The notes under the pieces are model-generated. The model was given only the letters and a program-made list of their open reading frames with translations, made no database searches and was not told the DNA's origin. A program made the position numbers and the translations under genes. Of a DNA stretch of 64,000 nt, positions 45,261 through 56,664 are shown one piece after another (the first letter of the stretch is position 1; each line of letters opens with the position of its first letter). The DNA comes from Ctenosaura bakeri (Eukaryota; Chordata; Lepidosauria; Squamata; Iguanidae), in the NCBI GenBank assembly GCA_948474755.1, contig CAOLHI010000078.1, positions 248,001-312,000 of the forward strand. Direction: 5' to 3'.

Positions 45261-46609
45261 GTCTCATAAAACATCACTGCAGACACAAAGAGCATGCACC
45301 CACAGCCATGAAAAGGAATAAGGTGCTCTTAAAGCTACACATGTTGACACATGTGGAAAATACCACTTTAGAAAAATTGCCACTTTTTTCAGGAAGTAAA
45401 TGATGTGGAAAATCATGGCACAAATATAAGACAATATAGGACTGGTATAATAGATTTATATCATATAAAAATATTAATAGTGCAACAGTGAAGAATCAAG
45501 AATGCCTTAAAGAATGCAGTAGAAATATGGTTACATAGTTTTAGTGACTCAAAGTGTTCTCCCTTCTTCTCTGCCTATCCTAATACCTCTGTGATGTAAA
45601 CTGATACTCTTTGAGATATTTTTCTACTCCTTCTGTTCCAGCCAGTTCTCTACTTCATCTCTTCCCTAGAATGAGGGTACATTAGATTAGCACCCAGAAT
45701 ATCTTTCCTATTTTGGAATGGAGTTCCTATATGAAAGGCTTCAGTTTGCTTCTCTAAGCCAGTGGTGTCTTTGCTCCATAATCAGGATCTCTAGCAGCTG
45801 CACACATATTTATGTGGGTTATGGGCCCAGATAACTTTGTTTTAAGAGAACTATGAGGTAGATCAAAGAACCAGACCATATGTAAGAACAAAAAGTCATG
45901 GTACCTTTCTGGATTATCGAGCTGATGGTTCTCCATTAAGCCAAACAGATAATTCTGTGCATAAAGCTATCCACAGGATAAAGAAGATCTGGAAGCATCA
46001 TCCCTGTGATTATTATAAGAACTCAATTAATCTTCTGCATCCAGACTATTATTAAAAAATATATTAAAAAATATCCATGATTTCTTACAGATTTTGGATA
46101 AGCATTTTCCTTGCCCGCCCCCCCCGCAAAAAAAAAAAAGATTGAATCAAGTATAGCTTGGGGAATATGTAAAATATGTAAAAATATTTAAGAATCTCCA
46201 TTGGGAACACAGAACTTTCTTATCTGTCCCTGGGAATGCCAGTGAACTCCACTCTTTAGATCACAAAGGACATTTATTCAGAATGTTGTCATTTTTTCTT
46301 GTAGTGAGAATTTGATTCCTTTTATGTGTAGAAGTCAATGTTTCAGAAAACTATTTCCCTATTTTATTTATTGCATTGGACTTCAACTGCTGCCCTGATA
46401 GTCTGCCAACCCAGAGCTAGGTTGGTCAGTTTCCAGATCATATTAGAAAGCAAATTGCCTTCATGGGTCCAGTGAATACTGCTTTTTTTTAGCTGCCAGC
46501 AGACAATTGCAATTGCTTTAATAGGGATTGATTTTATGGAGCCATTTTAAATCATGTCTCCAGAATGCTCCTTCATTGTTGATACACTAATGAGTTTAGC
46601 ATAGCTTTC
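45261..46609. other. No gene seen
   Basis: AT-rich. A C-run plus A-run lies at about 46117-46139. The stretch near 46470-46600 is repeat-free and might be conserved, but this is only an impression. Confidence 0.4.
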
Positions 46610-46700
46610 CACAGCCCGGTAACCTCCAGATGTATTGGTCATGCTGGTTTGACTGATGGGAATTGTAGTTCAACAGATCTAGAAGACAGCCGGTTAGAGA
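46610..46700. repeat. Palindromic dispersed repeat, shortened
   Basis: AACCTCCAGATGTATTGGTC on the left, TGTAGTTCAACAGATCTAGA on the right; a shortened relative of 27087-27185. Confidence 0.5.
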
Positions 46701-47307
46701 AGGCTAAGTTCATGAATTTCCCTATGAATCACTGGGATGGTAGGCCGAGATCTCAAGAAGGCTTCTGGAAAGCTGATTGGTAGCCTATTTTCCACCCAGA
46801 GCCTAAAGGAGCTTTTGAAGTAGTGTTTTCATTCAGTAACCAGAATAGACATTTACTTATAGTGATCTCTGGCAATGCAAAGCAAACATTCCCAAATTTG
46901 AAGTCTGCACCAGTTGTATGATCAGATACAATATGAACAGAGATCTATGCCAAGATTTGAAAGAAAATTCCCCACTCTACAGCCTTCTATGAATTGGATG
47001 ATAACAGGAATGTGGCCATACCTCCCTCCTCAGATGAAACAGGAGGTGGGATCTTCCCAACTAGTACTTTAATTGAAAATCTGGCTTTACTATTCCTTTT
47101 TCCTCCACCCTGGGAAAGGAGAAGGAGAAGCAAATAATTTTCTATCAGGCTTTTTCAGATTGGGTCTCAAATAGTACCTGCAAAAATTGGCTGGGAATGT
47201 TCAGCTTCGCCCTTTCCCCTTTTAAAGGTTGGGTGACTTCATCATAGTCCATGCACTTTTTCCCACTTTCAACATGATGGTTAAACACGACTGGCTATAA
47301 CTTAAAG
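46701..47307. other. No gene seen
   Basis: Nothing recognised. Confidence 0.45.
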
Positions 47308-47319
47308 TAATCACATATT

Positions 47320-48598
47320 GGTTCTTGTGGGTTTTTCAGGCTTTGAGACTATGTCCTGGTTGTATTTTCTCCTGACGATTTGCCTGCATCTGTGACTGGC
47401 ATCTTCAGAGGAATGGTGAATTGGAAGTGGAGTGGAGAATATATATGCCAGTCTCCTCCTCCATAGGGGAGGGAGCAATTAGCATAATAGTCCTATTGTG
47501 TGTATTGAATACTCATTCCTGGAGGGAGACTTCTTGAGCCCAGGTGGGGCTCGTTAGGGCTCATTAGTATCTTTTGTGTTTTGATTTTGGTGATTTTTTC
47601 AATACTGGCAGCCAAATTTTGTTGACCTTCCGAGTCTCCTCTTTCCTGTTAAAATTATCCAAGTGTTTGTGGATTTCAATGGCCTCTCTGTGTAGCCTGA
47701 CCTGGTAGTTGTTAGAATGGTCCAGAATTTCTGTGCTTTCAAATAACATTCTGTGTCCAGGTTGGTTTATAGTGTGTTCTGCTACTACTGACTTTTCTGG
47801 CTAGATCAGCCTGCAGTATCTTTCGTGTTCTTTGATTTGTGTTTGGATGCTGCATTTTTTGGTCCTTATATAGACCTGACCACAGCTGCACAGTATGCAG
47901 TAAACTCCTGCAGAAGTTAGGGGATCCCTCTTGACCTTTGCTGAGTGAAGCATTTGCTGAATTTTCCTGGTTGATCTTTAAATTGTTTGGGGGTTATGCT
48001 TCTTCATAAGTTTCCCTATTCGGTCAGTGACTTCTTTGATATATGGTAAAAACACATTCTCTTCAAGTGGCTGTTTATCCTTACTCCTGTGGTTTTTTCG
48101 GGGTCTTGAGGACCTTCTGATATCTGAGCTGGAGTACCCATTAGCCTGTAGAGCCCAGTCTGGACCATTCTAACAACTACCAGGTCAGGCTACACAGAGA
48201 GGCCATTGAAATCCACAAACACTTGGGTAATTTTAACAGGAAAGAGGAGACTCGGAAGGTCAACAAAATTTGGCTGCCAGTATTGAAAAACACCAAAATC
48301 AAAACATGAAAGATACTAACGAGCCCTGACAAGCCCTACCTGGGCTCAGGAAGTCTCCCTCCAGGAACAAGTATTCAGTACACACAATAGGACTATTATG
48401 CTAATTGCTCCCTCCCCTCTGGAGGAGGAGACTGGCATATATATTCTCCACTCCACTTCCATTTCACCATTCCTCTGAAGATGCCAACCACAGATGCAGG
48501 TGAAATGTCAGGAGAAAATACAACCAGAACACGGTCTCAAAGTCCGAAAAACCCACAAGAACCAATGGATTCTGGCCGTGAAAGCCTTCGACTCTACA
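47320..48598 (-). mobile_element. Penelope-like retroelement, partial with inverted 3' copy
   Basis: About 1279 bp, flanked on both sides by the same 12 bases TAATCACATATT (47308-47319 and 48599-48610). On the minus strand, from about 48080 down to 47567, it encodes the C-terminal part of a Penelope-like protein. This includes the linker (PYIKEVTDRIGKLMKKHN) and a GIY-YIG-type motif, GVYCILCSCGQVYI (47863-47911). The G that should follow VYI is an R here. A second segment, 48163-48598, repeats the last coding part and 3' end on the plus strand, making arms of about 400 bp. In-frame stops (for example near 47803) show it is dead. The reverse transcriptase region is missing. Terminal inverted partial copies are usual in Penelope-like elements. 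Confidence 0.85.
47567..47911 (-). pseudogene. GIY-YIG endonuclease remnant of Penelope-like element
   Basis: Minus-strand remnant of the endonuclease domain. It begins at GVYCILCSCGQVYI and continues through QTQIKEHERYC, a stop codon, then HTINQPGHRML and NYQVRLHREAIEIHKH to NFNRKEETRKVNKIW. The final 61 codons (47564-47749) are still open. GIY appears as GVY, and the last G of YIG is R. The family cleaves target DNA to prime reverse transcription. The in-frame stop makes this copy non-functional. Confidence 0.8.
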
Positions 48599-48610
48599 TA
48601 ATCACATATT

Positions 48611-49419
48611 ACTCACTTGGTATTCAGCATCAAGAGTCAGTGGCAGGGAATAAGGACAATGGTGGCAGCATCTCCTTGACTTGGATGGACAGAAAGCCTA
48701 ATACCACCACCACCACCCTAGTATCCACACAAGACACAACAAATTAGTGTGTAGCTGGTATTTCCTCAGAACAGTTAGCTCTCCATGAAGCACTTCACAT
48801 TTAAAAAAAAGCCCACATCAACACACACACCAATAACAAAAACCCTAAATAGGGCCTTTAATCTCCTCTTCATCCCTTACATCTTTCCGTATCACATTTG
48901 AGCACTAACTTTCCAAGCATCAGTTAAACCTGATCATAAAGGAGTTGCATTGTCAAGGGCAGAATGGCGAGACGCATGGCAATGAATCCAAGTATGAGGT
49001 TTCTTCCCGGTCATATGCAGGAGATGAGCATTAGAAAATGAAGGTCACATCGCCTCTTGTATCTGATTATCTGGGTGTCTTTTTACTTGATCACCCCTTT
49101 TAAAAATATTACAACCTGAAGGCCTTTTGATTGTACAGACATGGCTCTACCTATTCAGTTTGGTATATCATATAACTTTTAAAAATACAGCAAGAGAGAG
49201 AGAGAGAATGTGAAACAAATAAAAATGTATGCTGTTCTTCATCTCCCTTTCTTTTTCAGGTATATTTTTTTGCCTATCAAAGAAATTGTTCCCTTAACAA
49301 AATGTGGAGATACTTTCAAGGTCTTAGTCCTATATCATGTTCATAAAATGACTACCATATCTGCTGGCAACTTCAGTATTCTGGTCATGTGTATTTATGT
49401 ATGTGAGAAAAAGAGGGGA
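48611..49419. other. No gene seen
   Basis: A short (GA)n run is at about 49192-49206. Nothing else supported. Confidence 0.45.
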
Positions 49420-49594
49420 GGGCATTTCCACACTAGACTGTTATAGCATGATTATTCCACTTTCAACATCCTACGGAATCCTGCGGTTTGAAGTTTAGGG
49501 AGAAGCTGGCTGGCCCCTCCCTACAAACCGCAGGATTCCACAGGATGTTGAAAGTGGAATAATTGCGCTTTAACAGTCTTGTGTGGAAATGGCT
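49420..49594. mobile_element. Harbinger-like MITE, short palindromic subtype
   Basis: GGCATTTCCACACTAGACTG at the left and GTGTGGAAATGGC at the right. The arms carry matching changes (CCTGCGGTTTG on the left, CAAACCGCAGG written as AACCGCAGG on the right). The loop is GGCTGGCTGGCC. Confidence 0.85.
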
Positions 49595-50774
49595 AGAGAG
49601 AGAGCAAGAAGAAGAAGAGAAAGGGGAGAAGCACGACTCTGATAAATTCTGTATCAATTTCAAATGAATGTTAACAACAGACAACAGTCGTTCTTTCCCG
49701 TGGATTCCTGCTTTTGAAGCTTATTGACTGCTGCAGCGTCAAAATCAAAGCTTGGGAAGATGGCAAATATAGCAAAATTAGAGCTGGAATATGTGTTATC
49801 CTAAGCCAAGGAAAAAGAAACATCATCGCTCCTGACTTTTTTTTGCCTACAATCCTCAGCCTTGTCCAACATGGATAAAGATAAGGAACTGTGTGAATTG
49901 TAGTTCAAGACAGCTGAAGGACAATTGGTTCCATACCTAGGCAATGTTTTTCCCTCAGCAAAGTTCATTTTGCCACTAAAATAGAAAGTGTTCTGGAAAG
50001 TTATAAGAATTCTGGGGCCTACTTTTCTTACCATGCTGAAAGCAGAGTATAGATCCAAACCTGCACACTGCTTCCAGTATGGCTGATGGCACTCATGCTG
50101 TATCATGCTCAGCTGGCGTGGTGAACCTTTATTGTGATACACAAATGTCTTCTCAGGCTGCACAGTGATTTCCTTCCTTTGTAAGTGATTTGATCTGACC
50201 AGCTAGCTTTGCCTTTCATGCATGCTTTCAGCACTTTTGAGTTGATATCTCTACTCATGATGACTATCAGTCCCAAAGAACATTGTAAAACTTCTCCTTG
50301 GACAGGAATCCCATTCAGGAAGCACTTTTGAGATGGATGATTAAAACGGCTGCAGCACTGACAGATTGGTAACATAATTCCAAAATAATCTAGATAGGTA
50401 AGCAAATGAAATTGTCCTTTTTCAGTACTTCTCTCCCTCTCTCTCCCTCCCCTTCCTCTTCCACCATCTCCCCCTCCATATATTTGTGGCCTTGGTAACA
50501 TCTGGTGCTTTTTGTCTTGAATAAGTGAGTTGTCATTGTGTTCAGGCCTTTAATGGCATGCTAATCATGTTTCAGGCAACGAGGGAAGATATTAGGCTCT
50601 CTCTTTATCAACTCAAGATGCATCATCCTCCCTTATGTGGGCTCCAGCAATGCCATTCGGAGTGTTAACATTCAGGAGATAGCGACTGTCAGTTATGCTG
50701 ATCCCGTACAGAATTTTACAGGGATAGGGCTGTGTCCTGGTTAGACAGAGACAAAACTATCAGTAAGAACAGGA
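49595..50774. other. No gene seen; possible conserved non-coding stretch
   Basis: A pyrimidine-rich run is at 50428-50476. The stretch 50530-50710 (TTAATGGCATGCTAATCATG region) is repeat-free with even composition. Confidence 0.35.
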
Positions 50775-50860
50775 AGAGTGTTTTCTGGCACCTTAAAAGC
50801 TAACAGATTTATAACACCACAAGCTTTCATAGAACACAGTCCACTTCTTCACATGCACAA
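50775..50860. repeat. Dispersed repeat with GGCACCTTAAAAGCTAACA core
   Basis: CTGGCACCTTAAAAGCTAAC, then CACAAGCTTTCATAGAACAC and AGTCCACTTCTTCACATGCA. I recall this block from other reptile genomes as an interspersed repeat. The family is not certain. Confidence 0.5.
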
Positions 50861-51731
50861 ACTATTATCCTGAGATAGACATACGATGGCAGGGTGTTGA
50901 AGGGGAATAAAATGCAGAAAGAACATGGTACTTGCTTTGTTAACAACTGCACAAAATGGTGCTGTTTTGAATATACAAATGTTACATGCAAAGCGGCCAG
51001 ATTTCAAGACCTGGACTCCTTCCTCCTGTTCTCGGGGTCAGGGGAATGTATCTCAGGGAAACAGCACTGTCTTGAAAATTGTGTCTCACTGTGCATATTT
51101 CTTTCATTTCTTATACATTTTTTAAAAAAACAAACAAAACAAATAAACTTAAATACTATACTTTGTGTAACTTTGTTTGATGCTTAGTGGCATCACCAGA
51201 AGCTGCCCTTTGTAATATCACCATGGCCCACTTCCTGTGACTTCATAAGAGATTGTCCCTAGGTCTCAAGTTTGGGCCCTTAAATATCAGGCCCTGGCAT
51301 AGTTCTGACCTGGCAACCCAAATCATATGGAGGGCGTGTGTAGATTAAAGAGGAAGTTCCACATTTCAAAAACTTTTGATTTGAAGGCCTTCAGGAAAGA
51401 TAGATGGATTAATGATTCTGTAGTACAAAGGCATGTGTATGATACTGAATCAAACATATGGTTTCAGCAGTTACCTACCCCTACCACCCTCTTCAGATAT
51501 CAAGGGCTGGCCAATGCCATTTGCTACTTGAGGCATAGGAGCAAATGGCACCAGAAGTAACCCGCTGGAATCAATGTGCATAGTAAAGCCAGCCGAGTTA
51601 TTTTGAACTGTAAGAGTCCAACAAGCATTTCTCCTCATCTTTGGCAGAAAGAAAGAAAAAAACCCCCAACAACACTCAAGTAAATCAGTAACAATTTTTC
51701 TGCCCTTTCCTGACATCTAAAATCTCCTTTG
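50861..51731. other. No gene seen
   Basis: Opposing frames at 51327-51560 and 51471-51716 lack motifs. Confidence 0.45.
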
Positions 51732-51915
51732 TCTGAGCATACGAACTACTTTAGCACTTTGAACTCAATTTGCAGCAACTGAAGTAAGCTGAGGACAAAG
51801 GCGGAAAGTGAGAGAAGGAGAAAGAAATCAAGACATTTTAAAAGCAGTTGGAAAAGTAGGGTGACAGTGGATTAATCAGGATTCTGCCAAATTGGGCAAG
51901 TAGGAGGGTATGATT
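51732..51915 (+). repeat. Dispersed repeat X, copy C (3' half)
   Basis: GCACTTTGAACTCAATTTGC, then AGCAACTGAAGTAAGCTGAG and CATTTTAAAAGCAGTTGGAA. The first half of the repeat (before the CTTTGAACT block) is absent. Confidence 0.65.
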
Positions 51916-52324
51916 TAGCCACAGGGAAGCCTAAAATGAGAAAAGATGAGAAGGATTGTAGCAAATTATGACAATAACATTTAAAAAACTTAACATCCAC
52001 ACACCTTGGATGGAATCCAGATTTAGCTATGCGCAACTACACTAGTGGGAGTGGACCTCCCTATCCCATCTTCCCTACCACAGCAGCTCCAGGCTCCCAA
52101 AAATACTACACCAACGGATGCTGAATCAAATGAACTGTGGTTTGTAGGGCAAAGAAAATAAAATAAAATTAAGTACAGCCTATGCAGAGATTAGAAAAAC
52201 TACCAACTTGGACTTCATTTCTGTTGATTTCCAGTCTGGTATAGCCAAGCTGCTGATGTATTCTGGGCACTATAGTGTAAAAAAAGTAACTTTTGTAAAC
52301 TCTGATACAGACAAACCAACAGAA
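51916..52324. other. No gene seen
   Basis: Unique-looking sequence with no feature supported. Confidence 0.45.
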
Positions 52325-52375
52325 ACACACATGTGTGTGTGTACACACACACACATGCACACACGCACACACAGA
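52325..52375. repeat. Alternating (CA)n/(TG)n palindromic tract
   Basis: ACACACATGTGTGTGTGTAC followed by ACACACACACACATGCACAC and further CA units. The TG and CA runs face each other, making a perfect alternating purine-pyrimidine stretch. Confidence 0.85.
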
Positions 52376-54084
52376 GCGCCTTGCAATAGCTTCTATGGCA
52401 TCTGAAAGGATCACTCTCGAAGAGCCTGCATGTTCACAGGGGATCTTATCAGTGGTTGATGAGGCCCTGTTGAGCTTACAGACAGGCTGTTTCCTCCTGC
52501 CCTGGGACACTGGCCTGTTGTGGAGCCAGCAAAAAGGTGATAAGCTGTGGAGAAGAGTTTTTTTTTTCCTAGAGTCTTGCCTATCTTTCACACCAAGTGG
52601 CCAGGGCACATTTTCCGCAGTTGCCGCTTTACAGATAGGCTGGCTGCTTTTGGATAAGGCCAAGAGCAAAATGGGAAAAGAGAACAAATGGATTTCCAGT
52701 TAATTTCCTTTCAGAGTCCCCCAGGAATCTGGAGACCTGTGGCTAGACTTTTTTTTTAAGGGAATATATATAGAGAGATATATCTATATGTCTCTCAGTG
52801 CTTCTAAGTGCAGCCAGACAAGGTAGCTCCAGGGTGTCTCTCTGAAGAGAAGGTTCAGACCAGTTAAGCTATCTGTAATTCACTCATGTCTGCAACTGCC
52901 AGGCAGGAAAATGGCTGCAAAAATTCTCCTGCTTGATAAGGCAAAAACCCTGTCTGTGCTGAGTGGCTAAACATTGCAGGCCTGTCATCCTGGAAATGGG
53001 CATGGAAAAACTGACCTTTCACCAAATGGCTGATGAACATTTCTCAGGGCAAAGGAAAAGACAAAGCAGCATGAATAGGATTTACAGAGCTGGCCCAATA
53101 TGTTTTATGGCCTGAGGATAAGATGGCAAGAATAGGCAATGTTGTGATCTCCCCACATGTCCCCTGAATGTGTGTGTGTGTTGTAGGGGTATCAGATAGG
53201 CCAATAATATTGTTCCTCATTATTATTCCAAATTCTGAGGGCTTGAACAGTAGATTTTACATTAGCTACAGGCAACTTTTGCAGTCTATAATATATCTCA
53301 CTGGTACTGAAAGAACTTCACTGGCTTCCAGTTCATTTCCATGCACGATGTAAGTGCAGGAAGTTGCTAATGTGCGCATAAGATTCAAACAAAATGCAGC
53401 TGCTGAGGCATCAGACAGATTCAGGAAAATTCAAGGTGCATCCAAAATAGAGGCAAAAGTAAATCTGGATTATTCTGATATTTAGCAGCAATTCAGAGAC
53501 TCAGAGGGCCACCAATTTTATTTTAATTTTTGCAGGTCTACTACTACAAGAAAAAAAGGAAAATCCTCCCCTTCCCATTCCATATCCAAGTTTTCTCCAC
53601 AGGAGAAAAATATCGAAGTGAGGAGAAAAAGAGGAAAACAAGAAGTGTACCTCTGTGGCTGACAGGTCTAACATCCAACCAATTTATAACTTCACCAGGG
53701 TTCTCTTTTTTTTCTTTTCTTCCAGTCACAGTGCTTTTGTAAAAGGAACGTTATTATTTCTCAGCAGTACTTGTTGGGGATATCATGGATCATTGATCCA
53801 GACTCAAGTGAAAGTGGGCAGTCTCTGAAGCAGTCTGAAGTGGGTAATTTATTTGAAACATTTGAAGCAAAGTCCAAACTGAGTTTTGTGATCATTGCAC
53901 ATTCTTGGTACTAACTTTGAAAGCCCTGCAAGACTTTAGTATCCAAAGAAAGGAAAGCACAGCTTCTCCCAAATCAATATGCCTGACAACATGTTGAGGT
54001 TCTTTTAGTGGTGGTCCTCCTGAGTGTCCCCTTCAAAGGAAAAGAATGTGGCAGCCCAGCGTGGGGAGAGAGTGGAGCTACCCT
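52376..54084. other. No gene seen
   Basis: A (TA)(GA)-type patch is at 52764-52790. The 172-codon minus frame at 52169-52687 runs through the CA/TG tract and is not coding. The segment 52880-53060 is repeat-free. Confidence 0.4.
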
Positions 54085-54224
54085 GGCCATTTCTGCACTG
54101 GACTGTTATAGTGCTATTATTTCACTTTCAACATCCTATGGAATCCTGAGGTTTGAGTCCTTTGAAACTCTTTCCTAAACTGCAAAGCCCAGGATTCCAT
54201 AGGATGTTGAAAGTGGAAATGGCC
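54085..54224. mobile_element. Harbinger-like MITE, internally deleted
   Basis: The left end GGCCATTTCTGCACTGGAC is complete. On the right the arm reads GATGTTGAAAGTGGAAATGGCC: about 28 bases of the usual right arm (AATAATAGC...GTGTGG) are missing between two GTGG copies. Recombination at that short repeat would explain the deletion. Confidence 0.8.
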
Positions 54225-56331
54225 CCTGTTCCTAGAATTTACTTCCATGGGAGGCTAACTTCACCTAACACTATTCTGTTATTCTTTCAACACAAGGCCA
54301 ATACTTTATTTTTAACAAAAGAAAAGCAAAGAACAGCGTGCTGTTACTTACAACCTGTTATTTTTGAATTTTACCTGTTGCTGAAGAACAGCATAGACAG
54401 TATATACTGTTGTTGATATATGACTAACAACCTAGCTCCAGAGTGTAAGAGAATAAATGGACACACATCTGAAAGAAAAAACAGCAACGTTCAAAAACCA
54501 CTGGGAGAGGGGGGCATTTAAGTGTCCCAGGAGGACACACTTCAGTTGACCTCAAAGTCACCATATTTCGATAAAATGTCTTCTGAGGGAGGTTCTGTGT
54601 GACACTGCTGAGTTGCAATGCATTAGCAACTCTAACTCCACAGCCTTCCAAGGCAGATGTGATTGGGAGTATCTTTTTCACCGCCTCCAATAATTGCTTC
54701 TTCCTGGTAATTTAACATAGCTAGCAAAAAATCATGTGATTGCTAGTGGCTGCAAAGTGAATGGGTCATTTGCCCCTGCCTCAGCTCTCTTTTCCTTCTT
54801 GCATATATTTGGGGTCTCCTTGAAATGTGACCTAATGCTGCTCATTGCACTTCATGGCCTTTAGCCTTACTTTTCTTTTTCTTATGGACTCACTTAACCA
54901 CAGGATTTCACATTGTTGTTTCCAGTGTTCACATAACGAGTTCTCTTGTTTATGTGGTCAAAACAGCACTATCCCCACACAAGAGAATGGTATCAGCAGA
55001 TTTGGTGGAAACCTCAAAATTTTGCAGAAATATATTCAGGGTGAATGGAAACCTATGGGATGGCAAGTCCCCAAAACAGCCCAGTGAGGACTAAGTGTAT
55101 TCAGTAGTCAGAGGAGGCTAATTGTTGAAAAGTGAGATGAAAAAAAGAGAACAGAAGTTGGAATGGAGTTGTGTGGGTGTGGCTGTGGCTGAATGACTGT
55201 CAGCATTGATGTTACAACTGGACAGAATAAGGTATATCATTTGAACAAGTGCTGTTGTTGTAATACTGCTATTTTTTTTAAAAAAAAATCTTATTTTGGA
55301 CAGCCTTAGGTACTGTATACTTTAAGGGATGAGGAGTTCCTTCTTTGACCCCAATTGTTACCCCACCCAGGGGTGATGGCTTGCTATGAAAATAAGACTT
55401 GTGTTGTAGCCAGGATTCAGAGGTGTATTTCCACCAGTACAAGACAAAAATTCTTATTAAAAAAACAACAACTGTACAATTGTTGGAGAAAGAAAACACA
55501 TTTGAAATCCAGAGCTTCCAACACAGTCAGCTATGTTAATAAACAGCAGTGGCTCCTACCGCTGCAACAGTTCTACTTCTCATGCTGCCCTCCTCCAAAT
55601 ATTAACTCTTCACACACCACATTACTGTGTGCATGGTCTTTGCAGTCCCCAGTTCTGTAGCCATCCTTTGGTTCTTGTAGGAGCATAATAAGGGAATACA
55701 ATCATTTTCCTCCTGTCTATCCTCACAGTTTGTCTAGGGCCAATCCAACACCACACTATTCACGCAGATAGCAAGGGTGTGATGGCGTCTTCAAAGGTAA
55801 ACAGCCATGAGGGAGGGAGGATCTGTATTGGGTGAGGGACCTCAGACCCCACCTCATGGCTTGCTGCTATTCTAATTTAAATTACTTACCTCCTAGTCTT
55901 TTTTAAAAACTACATGCTATATTCTTGCTATGTGGGACTTCTCAAAGGGGCACTGGAATGGGTTCCCTAGCACCTTTAAGTTACTTACCTTCCTCTTTTT
56001 GAAACACTGGAAACATTCATCATTTATTAAATTGTACTTGTTAGCAACAGTTATACACCCTTGCACCAAAACTGGTTCCAAGGCAGGGTCCCACTTTAAT
56101 GCAAAAACTAAGTGAGTACCTTAAGTATGATAACTTTACTTACTGATAACTAGAACTTCCAAAAGGTTGTTTTCAGAAAAAACTCCAACTAGCCATGCTG
56201 GCTGGAGAATTCTGAACATTGTGATCCAAAGGGGTAATCTTACCAAGTTTGCCAATTTAGGCTCTTGGCGTCCTGGCATGGGGACGGAAGATTAGCAAGA
56301 CTGTTACAACGCTTCTGCAAGACATTGTCAC
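54225..56331. other. No gene seen
   Basis: A few short frames on both strands, none with motifs. T- and A-runs lie at 55272-55287. Confidence 0.45.
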
Positions 56332-56664
56332 GGTCCTGTCTCCTTCCTGTCACCAGCCAGCATGATAGCGAGATAAATCATTGACGGATTTTCTCCATCA
56401 ATGAACCCCGATCGTGTGACACTCCCATACTTAACTACCCTATGGAAGGGCCAGAAGCGTGATGGAGGTGCTTCCTGCCCCAGGGCAGCATAGGAAAGAG
56501 GCCAGCTGTGTTGCAGAAGGAAGAGGCATGTCCCTTGTACTCCATTCTGCAGGAAGCCAGCCCAGTGTGGAGGAGAGTGTTCCCGTCGCTCTCCCTTCCT
56601 ACTAAAGTCACTACTGGCATGAAGACCAGAGGATGATAAGATAAGGTAAGAAGTGGAAAGGGCC
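56332..56664. mobile_element. GC-rich inverted-terminal element, copy 3, decayed
   Basis: The left end is GGTCCTGTCTCCTTCCTG and the right end GAAGTGGAAAGGGCC. Shared blocks with 7245 and 10000 are CTTCCTGCCCCAGG and AAGGAAGAGGCA. Shorter by about 100 bp than the other two, with internal losses. Confidence 0.55.

Noticed and set aside
52169..52687. 172-codon minus-strand open frame, the longest in the window
   Set aside because: Its middle is the CA/TG microsatellite read as CVC/HTH repeats, and a 122-codon frame runs through it in reverse. It is an artefact of simple sequence.
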